From Chryseobacterium gleum (GTDB lineage: Bacteria; Bacteroidota; Bacteroidia; Flavobacteriales_D; Sanyastnellaceae): a DNA stretch of 7,671 nt. Positions 1 through 6,300 of this stretch are shown piece after piece; the stretch's first letter is position 1; each line of letters begins with the position of its first letter. The stretch is taken from the NCBI GenBank assembly GCA_945878835.1, contig CAMCUG010000064.1:1-7671 (forward strand), in the 5' to 3' direction. Below the pieces are notes generated by a model. It saw nothing but the letters and a program-made list of their open reading frames with translations, was not told the origin of the DNA and ran no database searches. The translations under genes were made by a program, and so were the position numbers.

Positions 1-1
1 T

Positions 2-928
2 ACAAACAACAGTGATTGCAACGATGCGAATGCTATTATAAAACCAGGTGCTGCCGAATTGTGCAACCTTGTCGACGATAATTGTAATGGTCAAGTGAAC
101 GAGGGCCTCGTATTCGCGAATTACTATATCGATACCGATCAAGATGGATTCGGTGCTGGAACGCCAACCAGTTCATGCACGCCTATTTTCGGCAACTTCG
201 TTACGAACAATTTGGACTGCAACAATAACAACGCGAACATTCGACCCAACGCTAGTGAAATTTGTAATTCAATTGACGACAATTGTAACACCCTTATTGA
301 TGACGGAATAACTTTCGTTAATTATTACATTGACACGGATGGTGATGGGTATGGCGCTGGAACTGCGATAAACTCTTGTTCAAGCCCCGGTGCAGGGTAC
401 GTCACAAACAACACCGATTGCAACAATACAAACGCAGCCATAAGACCCGGGGCAACAGAAATATGCAATGCTATTGACGATAACTGTAACAATTTAATTG
501 ACGACGGACTGACATTCGTGAATTATTATATAGATACCGATTCAGATGGTTTCGGTGCAGGTTCAGCAACAAGCTCATGCTCAAATCCAGGCGCAGGTTA
601 CGTTTCAAATAATACCGACTGCATAAATTCAAACGCTGCAATTAACCCTGCAGCACCCGAAATCTGCAATGCAATAGACGACAACTGCAATGGTCTTATC
701 AATGAGGGGATTGTTTTTCTTACGTATTACCTCGATGCAGATAACGATGGATATTACCTTTCTTCCCTTAGCGCTTGCTCCTCTCAAGGAATCAATTACT
801 CCACTACTGGAGGTATTCTCGGAGACTGCAACGATTACAATCCCACTGTAAACCTAGGTGCAATAGAAATCTGTGGAAACGGAATCGATGAAGATTGCAA
901 TGGAATTGATCCTGTCTGTATCATACCC
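2..928 (+). repeat. Tandem MopE-like Cys/Asp repeats (67-residue period)
   Basis: The repeated DC codon pair places its TGC at 17, 218, 419, 620 and 827, giving spacings of 201, 201, 201 and 207 nt. Each unit reads roughly DCN-x2-N-A-x-I-x-P-G-A-x-EIC-N-x-IDDNCN-x-LIDDG, then YYIDTDxDGFGAG and a further SC. This matches the putative metal-binding MopE-type repeat family (Pfam Cu-binding_MopE). The D-x-D-x-DG-[FY] stretch also resembles the calcium-binding loops of thrombospondin type 3 repeats. There are four cysteines per unit, suggesting two disulfides. The last full unit is longer and more diverged (DADNDGYYLS), and the array ends in a partial unit with EICGNGIDEDCNG. Metal binding is inferred from the family. 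The array continues upstream of the window, so the total copy number is unknown. Confidence 0.9.
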
Positions 929-3900
929 GGTTGCACAAATCCAGTAGCTTACAACTTCAACCCACTTGCTAATCTTGAAAATGGCAGTTGTATTATTTAT
1001 GGCTGTTTAGATCCTAATGCAGACAACTATAATCCCCTAGCTAATACCAGCGACCAAGGCTGCATTTACTACGGTTGCATTGATCCTTTTGCCAATAACT
1101 TTGATCCAACTGCGAATACAGATGATTACAGCTGCGAATACAGCACTGCCTATATTGTTATTGCCGATCAACATCTCTGTGCCCACGACACAATTACTGC
1201 CTACAATCAAACACAATACTCTACTCTTGATTCATGCATTGTTGATTTTGGAGACGGCACTGTGTTGAATTATTGTGCACACACCTACGAGCACGCATAT
1301 GCAACGGTAGGAAATTACGAAATCCAACTTACTTTAATCCAAGGCACTCAGACATCAACGGCAACAACTGATACAATCATTGTTGCACCGCTGCCTTCGC
1401 CGAATGTTATTGACATTAATTACCCATTCATAACCGTGACCACAGATTCAATGAATTCAATTGAATGGTTGTTCAATCAAACAGCAACAAGCATCACAGG
1501 AAATACAATTAACGCATCAACAAACTACACCAGCGACGGTTTTTATCAAGCTGTAATTATGAGTGACGCTGGCTGTATGGTATACTCAGATTCCATTTAT
1601 TTCGTTATTCCAACTTATCAAACGTCGCAAAATTCAACCTGCGGACCCACCCAAGTGCTTTTTGAAAACACAACTGTTTCAAGCCAAACCTTAAATTGTC
1701 ATTTCGAAAATTCAAATGTCACGGGAAATTATTTTATCTCTCCTTATTCCTATTCAATGGCGGCGCCCGAGACCTTTTCTGTGGTTGAAGTTTGCAGCGC
1801 TTTTGGGAACAATTACTATTCTTTGAATAATCTTCCTGTCGTGTCACATGCAATTCCAGCTACTCCTGTATTGAATTATAGTGCAAATGCAATTCAGGCA
1901 ACAAATAACAATGGAAATAGCATCCAATGGTTCTTGAATGGCGCACCCTTAAATGTGAGTTCATCAGCTCAAAGCATAAGCACCTACTTCAATAACAATT
2001 TTCAAAACGGAAATTATTCAGCTGTTTACACGAACGAATTCGGTTGCACTTCCGACACAGGATATTATTTCGTTCTAGAAATCAATGCCACAACATCAGT
2101 TTCTTCCGGTTGCTCTCCGCTTAGCACAACAATTACGAATAACACCTCTATGCCGGCTGGTATTCAATGTGAAATTCTTTTACCCGGACTCGACTATTCT
2201 CCAATAGATGTTTCCATTGATTTTACATTCAACGACCCGGGAATATATCAACCCACTTTATACTGTCACTCCGGGATTTATTCCAGCACCTATACTCTTG
2301 ATCCAATTACTGTGTTCAGCCATCCTATTGCTCCAGCCCTATCTTCCACATACGGACAAGTGAATGCAACAAACAACAGTCTTGGTTATAACGTTGCGTG
2401 GAACCTCGATGGGAATAATTTGAATTTATCATCGAACTCCATTTCAACTTTTATAAATGGAATTTTTGACAATGGATACTACGCTGCAACTTATACAGAC
2501 GCAAACGGATGTATCACTACAGGAGTGCCTTTATTAGTTATTCAACCTAATTATAGTGTTATTACCGGAGAAGGTTGTGCGCCATTGGTGGCAATGCTTT
2601 CCAATACCACTGATCCTATAGTTGGAATGACTTGCAACATTGCAAACGGAAATGGAGGGTCAAGTATTCCGTTCAACTCAACGGTACAATTAAATTACAA
2701 TGACGCTGGTAACTTCGCTCCTGAAATGACTTGTTCAGTTGGAATTATTTCCGGAACATTCAGCGACCCTGTTATTACCGTGTTTAGCAATCCAACTTCA
2801 CCTATCCTAACGTCTTCATATGGCCAAGTGAACGCGACTAACAACAGTCTTGATTATAACGTTTCGTGGAGCTTAGACGGGAACAACTTGAATGCTTCAA
2901 CAAACTCCATTTCAACTTTTATAAACGGAATTTTTGACAATGGATACTACACTGCAACCTACACAGATGTTAACGGCTGCGAATCAACAAGTGAACCTTT
3001 GCTTGTCATTCAACCGAATTACAGTGTTGTTGTTGGAGAAGGTTGCGGACCATTGGTGGCAGTGCTTTCAAACACAACAGATCCAGTAAACGGAATGACT
3101 TGCAGCATTGCAGACGGAATTGGTGGGGCCATTACTCCATTCAATATAACGGCTCAATTGAACTACAACGACCCGGGTAATTACGCTCCTGAAATGACTT
3201 GTTCGATTGGTAGTGTTTCCTCAACTTTCAGCGATTCCGTTATCACTGTATTTCCTAACCCAACACCTAGCTCCTTGAGCTACAACGCTGGATTTATATC
3301 GGCAAACAATTTACCAACGAACAATTCAATTGTCTGGACTCTCAATGGCACAAGCTTGAACATAAACACCAATCCATTAAATATTGGATTAAGCAATCTC
3401 AGTGGTTATTTCTTCGGAACCATAACCAACGAATTCGGTTGCACAGTAAACACTGATAGTCTTCTTCAAATCTTCCCTTCGTTTACCCTTAGTTCTAACG
3501 AAGGATGCGGACCATTAAGCGTTCAAGCGACGAACACAACGCCTTCGTTTGATGGTATGACTTGCGTGCTTCAGACCAACGGAATAGATTACGGGCTGAA
3601 TAATTCCAATACGTTGAACTACTCCATTGACGGAGCTTACACCACTTCGATTTCATGTACTCTCGATGGCGCAACCTTCACAGCCAATGGGCCCAATGTT
3701 ACAGTATTTCCTGATGCACCCGCACCTCTGCTTACTTCAGCATACGGAGCTGTCTTATGTTCTAATTGCGCTGGACTTGTTACACAATATTACTTAGACA
3801 ATAGTCCTTTCGCTCAAGGCACTTCAGTTGTCGGCACCTTTCAATCCGGCATTTATCTGAATGGATACTATACCGCACAGTCTGTTTCAACCCAAGGATG

Positions 3901-4633
3901 CCTCTCCCAAATGTCAGCTCCACTTCTGGTCATCCAGCCCTCATTTAACTTCACCCCAACAGAAGGCTGCGGGCCATTACTCGCTTCATTCATAAATACA
4001 ACAGATTATATTAACGGACTTTCGTGCGAACTTTTCTTAGGAAACGGTAACGGTAATATTCCTCTTTCGTATCTCGAAACCTATGATTTCAATTACACTT
4101 CAGCCAACACATATTCGCCTTATTTAACATGTATGCTTGGAAATTCAAGCGCAAACAGTCCCGCCACATCAATCGCAGTTAACGGAGGATCAGTGCCGGA
4201 ATTAATATTTGAAAACGGCTTTGTAACATGCACGAATTGCGCAAATCAAGACAATGTCACGTGGATCATCGATGGAACATTAACGGTTGATTCCTTAATA
4301 AGTGTTCCCGATTCACTGGGCCAATTCTTCTCTTGTGACTACATCAACGAATTCGGGTGTTCGGCTAATTCATTTTTGACTTCAACCTTTGAAGAGACAA
4401 ATGTTTCTTTCAAACTTTATCCCAACCCTACTCAAGACATCCTTAATATTACCGGACTTTTGCCCGCAAGCACGCTTGAAATAAGAGATACGCAAGGAAG
4501 ACTTATATTCAGAGAATCCAGCACAGGCAACGTCAGAACGATTAACACCGCATGTTTTTCGAATGGAATGTATACAATTACTGAAACCTCTAATAAAATA
4601 CATCGAAGTGGCACGCTTTTAGTTAACCACTAG
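2..4633 (+). CDS. Giant T9SS-secreted repeat protein, C-terminal 1543 residues (5' end outside window)
   Basis: The reading frame is open from the first bases of the window. The first in-frame residues (TNNSDCNDANA) already belong to a repeat unit, so the true start lies upstream and the TTG at 59 is not a start. Visible residues 1-309 are MopE-like Cys/Asp repeats, 310-381 three GCxDPxAxN repeats, about 382-466 a PKD domain (DFGDGT, then AYATVGNYEIQLTL), 467-1465 six and a half modules of about 156 residues, and 1466-1543 a type IX secretion C-terminal sorting domain. Proteins of this build are known in Bacteroidota as surface or secreted adhesin-like proteins exported across the outer membrane. 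An adhesive, possibly calcium-binding role is inferred from the architecture; no enzymatic domain is visible. The gene ends at TAG, 47 nt before the next gene, with no convincing terminator between. Ligand and exact function are unknown. Confidence 0.93.
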   Translation, partial: TNNSDCNDANAIIKPGAAELCNLVDDNCNGQVNEGLVFANYYIDTDQDGFGAGTPTSSCTPIFGNFVTNNLDCNNNNANIRPNASEICNSIDDNCNTLIDDGITFVNYYIDTDGDGYGAGTAINSCSSPGAGYVTNNTDCNNTNAAIRPGATEICNAIDDNCNNLIDDGLTFVNYYIDTDSDGFGAGSATSSCSNPGAGYVSNNTDCINSNAAINPAAPEICNAIDDNCNGLINEGIVFLTYYLDADNDGYYLSSLSACSSQGINYSTTGGILGDCNDYNPTVNLGAIEICGNGIDEDCNGIDPVCIIPGCTNPVAYNFNPLANLENGSCIIYGCLDPNADNYNPLANTSDQGCIYYGCIDPFANNFDPTANTDDYSCEYSTAYIVIADQHLCAHDTITAYNQTQYSTLDSCIVDFGDGTVLNYCAHTYEHAYATVGNYEIQLTLIQGTQTSTATTDTIIVAPLPSPNVIDINYPFITVTTDSMNSIEWLFNQTATSITGNTINASTNYTSDGFYQAVIMSDAGCMVYSDSIYFVIPTYQTSQNSTCGPTQVLFENTTVSSQTLNCHFENSNVTGNYFISPYSYSMAAPETFSVVEVCSAFGNNYYSLNNLPVVSHAIPATPVLNYSANAIQATNNNGNSIQWFLNGAPLNVSSSAQSISTYFNNNFQNGNYSAVYTNEFGCTSDTGYYFVLEINATTSVSSGCSPLSTTITNNTSMPAGIQCEILLPGLDYSPIDVSIDFTFNDPGIYQPTLYCHSGIYSSTYTLDPITVFSHPIAPALSSTYGQVNATNNSLGYNVAWNLDGNNLNLSSNSISTFINGIFDNGYYAATYTDANGCITTGVPLLVIQPNYSVITGEGCAPLVAMLSNTTDPIVGMTCNIANGNGGSSIPFNSTVQLNYNDAGNFAPEMTCSVGIISGTFSDPVITVFSNPTSPILTSSYGQVNATNNSLDYNVSWSLDGNNLNASTNSISTFINGIFDNGYYTATYTDVNGCESTSEPLLVIQPNYSVVVGEGCGPLVAVLSNTTDPVNGMTCSIADGIGGAITPFNITAQLNYNDPGNYAPEMTCSIGSVSSTFSDSVITVFPNPTPSSLSYNAGFISANNLPTNNSIVWTLNGTSLNINTNPLNIGLSNLSGYFFGTITNEFGCTVNTDSLLQIFPSFTLSSNEGCGPLSVQATNTTPSFDGMTCVLQTNGIDYGLNNSNTLNYSIDGAYTTSISCTLDGATFTANGPNVTVFPDAPAPLLTSAYGAVLCSNCAGLVTQYYLDNSPFAQGTSVVGTFQSGIYLNGYYTAQSVSTQGCLSQMSAPLLVIQPSFNFTPTEGCGPLLASFINTTDYINGLSCELFLGNGNGNIPLSYLETYDFNYTSANTYSPYLTCMLGNSSANSPATSIAVNGGSVPELIFENGFVTCTNCANQDNVTWIIDGTLTVDSLISVPDSLGQFFSCDYINEFGCSANSFLTSTFEETNVSFKLYPNPTQDILNITGLLPASTLEIRDTQGRLIFRESSTGNVRTINTACFSNGMYTITETSNKIHRSGTLLVNH
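929..1144 (+). repeat. Three tandem 72-nt GCxDPxAxN repeats
   Basis: Three consecutive units of exactly 24 codons start at 929, 1001 and 1073. Their openings are GCTNPVAYNFNPLAN, GCLDPNADNYNPLAN and GCIDPFANNFDPTAN, and each closes with an acidic or polar turn and a cysteine (NGSC, DQGC, DYSC). Similar short GCTDPxAxNYNPxAxxDDGSC units are common in Bacteroidota extracellular proteins. The two cysteines per unit probably pair. The units join the MopE-like array to the PKD domain and may act as a spacer; that role is an inference. Confidence 0.85.
1145..1390 (+). other. PKD domain within the giant protein
   Basis: This segment encodes about 82 residues with the PKD hallmarks VDFGDGT near 1241-1261 and HAYATVGNYEIQLTLIQG downstream, the usual beta-strand ending of the fold. 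It is the only copy in the visible protein that keeps the canonical FGDG motif. The modules that follow have a different sequence at that position. PKD domains are Ig-like beta sandwiches typical of extracellular proteins. Confidence 0.75.
1400..4396 (+). repeat. Six and a half tandem ~156-residue Ig-like/PKD-like modules
   Basis: Equivalent positions fall at 1400, 1865, 2333, 2801, 3269, 3725 and 4196, giving spacings of 465, 468, 468, 468, 456 and 471 nt. The first half of each module reads like NNSIxWxLNGxxLN, then NGYYxAxYTxxxGC, an Ig-like pattern. The second half begins with EGCGPLxAxxSNTT and ends with NYNDPGNYAPEMTC and a TFSDxVITVF strand, which resembles a PKD domain. Where PKD domains carry WDFGDG these modules read GMTCxIxxG or similar. 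Four cysteines are kept in all six complete modules. The seventh module (from 4196) has only the first half, then leads into the sorting domain. The module boundaries are my own reading from the repeat phase, and the domain assignments are inferences from sequence pattern. Confidence 0.85.
2333..3268 (+). repeat. Most recent duplication: modules 3 and 4 of the array
   Basis: Modules 2333-2800 and 2801-3268 are both exactly 468 nt and far more alike than other pairs. Positions 2435-2482 and 2903-2950 match over 48 nt with one mismatch, and the encoded proteins share long blocks such as SYGQVNATNNSL, SISTFINGIFDNGYY and PLLVIQPNYSV. This points to a recent in-frame duplication or to gene conversion between these two copies. 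Confidence 0.85.
4397..4630 (+). other. Type IX secretion C-terminal sorting domain (type A)
   Basis: The last 78 residues carry the usual landmarks of T9SS type A sorting domains. These are FKLYPNPTQDILNI at the start, LEIRDTQGRLIF in the middle, then CFSNGMYTI and a short final hydrophobic strand, LLVNH. In known systems this domain directs the protein through the T9SS outer-membrane translocon and is cleaved, with the cargo released or attached to surface lipopolysaccharide. It ends at the stop codon at 4631-4633. Confidence 0.92.
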
Positions 4634-4680
4634 GGATTTTAAAAATTCTAACCGATATTTGAAAACTTACAATAAATAAT

Positions 4681-5091
4681 ATGAAAATCAATTTTACCCT
4701 TTTTGCTGCAGTGGCCTTCTTCTTAGGGCTTGCTGGATGTGCTCAAGCGCAGCCTGGAAAAATCACAACTTTTGGTGCACCTATGTTAACTCCTGATAAA
4801 ATGGAAAACAACTACGGTCAAGTTAAAAAAGGTTCTGATGGTAATTGTACATTCGAATTATCTAACACTGGAGATCAAAATCTGATCATCAGCTCATGTC
4901 AAGGTTCTTGCGGATGCACAACTCCTAAATGTGACCCGAACTCTACCATTGAGCCAGGTAAAAGCCAAGCAATTACTATTCATTACGATACGAATAGAAT
5001 GGGTCCTTTCACGAAAACGGTTATGGTTAACTGGAACAATCCAGAAGCAAAGCCAACCGTTTTAACCATCAAAGGTGAAGTCATCGAATAA
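4681..5091 (+). CDS. DUF1573 domain exported protein, probable lipoprotein
   Basis: This 136-residue protein has an N-terminal hydrophobic segment (about residues 5-19) ending in LAGC at 17-20, a good lipobox with Cys20 as the acylated residue. A signal peptidase I site after AQA at 23 is an alternative reading. There is no acidic surface-export signal directly after Cys20, so a periplasm-facing location is more likely. Residues about 38-134 form a DUF1573 domain, an Ig-like fold related to ASH/MSP domains, with NYGQV, a C73-x3-C77-x-C79-x4-C84 cluster (CQGSCGCT), and HYDTNRMGPFTKTV. Molecular function is unknown for this family. The start is ATG after an AT-rich leader without a Shine-Dalgarno sequence, which is usual in Bacteroidota. 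The next gene, 18 nt downstream, is a paralogue, and the two are probably co-transcribed. No firm promoter is seen in the 47-nt gap upstream. Confidence 0.88.
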   Translation: MKINFTLFAAVAFFLGLAGCAQAQPGKITTFGAPMLTPDKMENNYGQVKKGSDGNCTFELSNTGDQNLIISSCQGSCGCTTPKCDPNSTIEPGKSQAITIHYDTNRMGPFTKTVMVNWNNPEAKPTVLTIKGEVIE

Positions 5092-5109
5092 TTAGAAAAA
5101 CAGAATAGT

Positions 5110-5571
5110 ATGAAAAAAGTAATTTTATCTTTCGCCATTGCAATTGGTTTTGCAATTTCGGCAAACGCTCAAGCTCAATTGGTAACTGGTCCAGCCATTA
5201 CCGTTGATAAAGAAGTTCACGATTATGGAACTGTTGCCTTCGGAGGAAACGGTGCATGTGAATTCAAAGTAACTAATTCAGGAACTGAGCCCTTGACTTT
5301 AAGCAAATGCAAAGGTTCTTGCGGATGTACGGTTCCAACATGTGACACGACTCCAATTCTTCCTGGCGGATCTTCAATGATTCAAGTAAAGTATGATACA
5401 AAGCGTCCTGGCCCAATTAACAAATCAGTTACCATCAATTCTAACGCGGTGAATGAGCCTGTTAAAGTTGTTCGCATCAAAGGAAATGTTGAAGCAGATC
5501 CAAATGCTCCTGCTCCAGGCACACCAGGTGGTGCTCCAGTGAAAGAGCAAGGTGGTGCTCCAAACAACTAA
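5110..5571 (+). CDS. DUF1573 domain exported protein with Pro/Gly/Ala-rich tail
   Basis: This 153-residue protein starts with a signal peptide (MKKVILSFAIAIGFAISANA), with likely signal peptidase I cleavage after ANA at 20 or AQA at 22. No lipobox is present. Residues about 32-127 form a DUF1573 domain with HDYGTV, a C67-x3-C71-x-C73-x4-C78 cluster (CKGSCGCT), KYDTKRPGPINKSV and a closing IKGNV strand. By eye it shares somewhat over 40% of residues with the preceding protein across the domain, including an extra paired cysteine (Cys50 here, Cys56 there). Residues 129-153 are a low-complexity tail rich in Pro, Gly and Ala that the paralogue lacks. It lies 18 nt after that paralogue and just before a strong hairpin terminator, so it should be the last gene of this unit. 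It is probably periplasmic; function is unknown. Confidence 0.88.
   Translation: MKKVILSFAIAIGFAISANAQAQLVTGPAITVDKEVHDYGTVAFGGNGACEFKVTNSGTEPLTLSKCKGSCGCTVPTCDTTPILPGGSSMIQVKYDTKRPGPINKSVTINSNAVNEPVKVVRIKGNVEADPNAPAPGTPGGAPVKEQGGAPNN
5526..5562 (+). repeat. Short direct repeat encoding GGAP in the DUF1573 tail
   Basis: The 13-mer AGGTGGTGCTCCA occurs at 5526-5538 and again at 5550-5562, a 24-nt period in frame. It encodes the two GGAP motifs of the low-complexity tail, so the tail probably grew by local duplication. Confidence 0.7.
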
Positions 5572-5587
5572 GAAAAAATCTATTATT

Positions 5588-5618
5588 AAAAAAGGTCTGA
5601 AATTTCAGACCTTTTTTT
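5588..5618. terminator. Bidirectional intrinsic terminator between convergent genes
   Basis: A perfect 18-bp palindrome (GGTCTGAAATTTCAGACC, 5594-5611) is flanked by six A on the left and seven T on the right. It gives a hairpin followed by a U run when read from either strand. It lies 16 nt after the second DUF1573 stop and 24 nt beyond the psd stop on the opposite strand, so it can end both transcription units. Confidence 0.92.
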
Positions 5619-5642
5619 ATTTCACTAAATTCCTTCGTGAGA

Positions 5643-6299
5643 TTATTTCCAACGAGCAATCACCGTTTCATTTCCTTTCGTAACATCGTCTATGTTCGCG
5701 ACAATCTCAGTTCCTAGAGGTAAATACAAATCAACGCGACTTCCAAACTTAATAAAACCGAATTGATCGTTTGTTTGAAGTTTATCGCCAGCATTCACAT
5801 ACCAAACAATTCTCCGCGCTACTGCTCCGGCAACTTGTCGTAGCAAAACATCTTTTCCAGGAGCATGCTCTACAACAACCGTTGTGCGCTCATTCTCAGT
5901 ACTGCTCTTTGGATGCCACGCAACCAAAAACAATCCTGGATGATATTTGAAATATTTCACTTCTCCAGAACACGGGGTCCAATTCGCATGGACATTTAAC
6001 GGCGACATAAAAATGGAAACCTGAATTCTTTTACCCTGAAAATACTCCTGTTCTTCTACCTCTTCAATAACTACTACCTTTCCATCACAAGGAGCAACCA
6101 ATTCATTGGCCTCGGCGCAATTCACACGATGAGGCAATCGGAAGAATTGCAAAAACAGCGAGAATACTATACCACATGCTACAGCTGTTAATATCCAAAC
6201 TAAAGCAGCATCGAACATCAAAAAGGCGCCGCCAACAAGTATTGTAGAAACTAAAAGTGTTCCGCCTAAAATCTTAAAACCCTCTTTGTGAATAGTCAT
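5643..6299 (-). CDS. psd: Phosphatidylserine decarboxylase (short proenzyme form)
   Basis: Psd decarboxylates phosphatidylserine to phosphatidylethanolamine at the inner membrane using a pyruvoyl group made by self-cleavage. The 218 residues match the short Psd form of about 215-230 residues. Two hydrophobic segments at about 9-29 and 32-53 anchor the N terminus. Conserved landmarks are APCDGKVV (69-76, Asp72), MSPLNVHANW (98-107, His104), RRIVWYVNAGD (162-172), and FGSRVDLYLP with the Gly186-Ser187 cleavage site. Cleavage would give a beta chain of 186 residues and an alpha chain of 32. The ATG lies one base after the cdsA stop (TAA-C-ATG) with no Shine-Dalgarno sequence, so translation is probably coupled to cdsA. 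A hairpin terminator follows 24 nt beyond the stop. The partner phosphatidylserine synthase is not in the window. Confidence 0.95.
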   Translation of the reverse strand: MTIHKEGFKILGGTLLVSTILVGGAFLMFDAALVWILTAVACGIVFSLFLQFFRLPHRVNCAEANELVAPCDGKVVVIEEVEEQEYFQGKRIQVSIFMSPLNVHANWTPCSGEVKYFKYHPGLFLVAWHPKSSTENERTTVVVEHAPGKDVLLRQVAGAVARRIVWYVNAGDKLQTNDQFGFIKFGSRVDLYLPLGTEIVANIDDVTKGNETVIARWK

Positions 6300-6300
6300 G

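Noticed and set aside
59..61. TTG as the start codon of the giant protein
   Set aside because: The frame is open to the window edge, and the upstream residues continue the same repeat unit, so this is an internal leucine codon.
2..1144. DNA-level repeats as a CRISPR-like or mobile array
   Set aside because: The periodicity is in frame and explained by protein repeats; there are no spacers or conserved identical direct repeats.
1080..1268. Small + strand reading frame inside the giant gene
   Set aside because: It lies wholly within the strongly supported repeat protein frame and its translation is a low-complexity Ile/Leu/Thr shadow.
4382..4614. Two overlapping minus-strand reading frames under the sorting domain
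   Set aside because: They are antisense to a clearly conserved T9SS domain, overlap each other in different frames, and show no recognisable features.
4637..4648. AT-rich inverted repeat (TTTTAAAAA) after the giant gene as a terminator
   Set aside because: The stem has no G or C pairs and there is no following T run; a stable hairpin is unlikely.
4654..4661. Possible Bacteroidota -7 promoter element (GATATTTG) before the first DUF1573 gene
   Set aside because: It differs from TAnnTTTG at the first base and no TTG element lies at the expected distance upstream, so support is too weak.
5382..5659. Minus-strand frames opposite the second DUF1573 gene and terminator
   Set aside because: They read through a terminator hairpin and the antisense of a Pro/Gly tail; they have no independent support.
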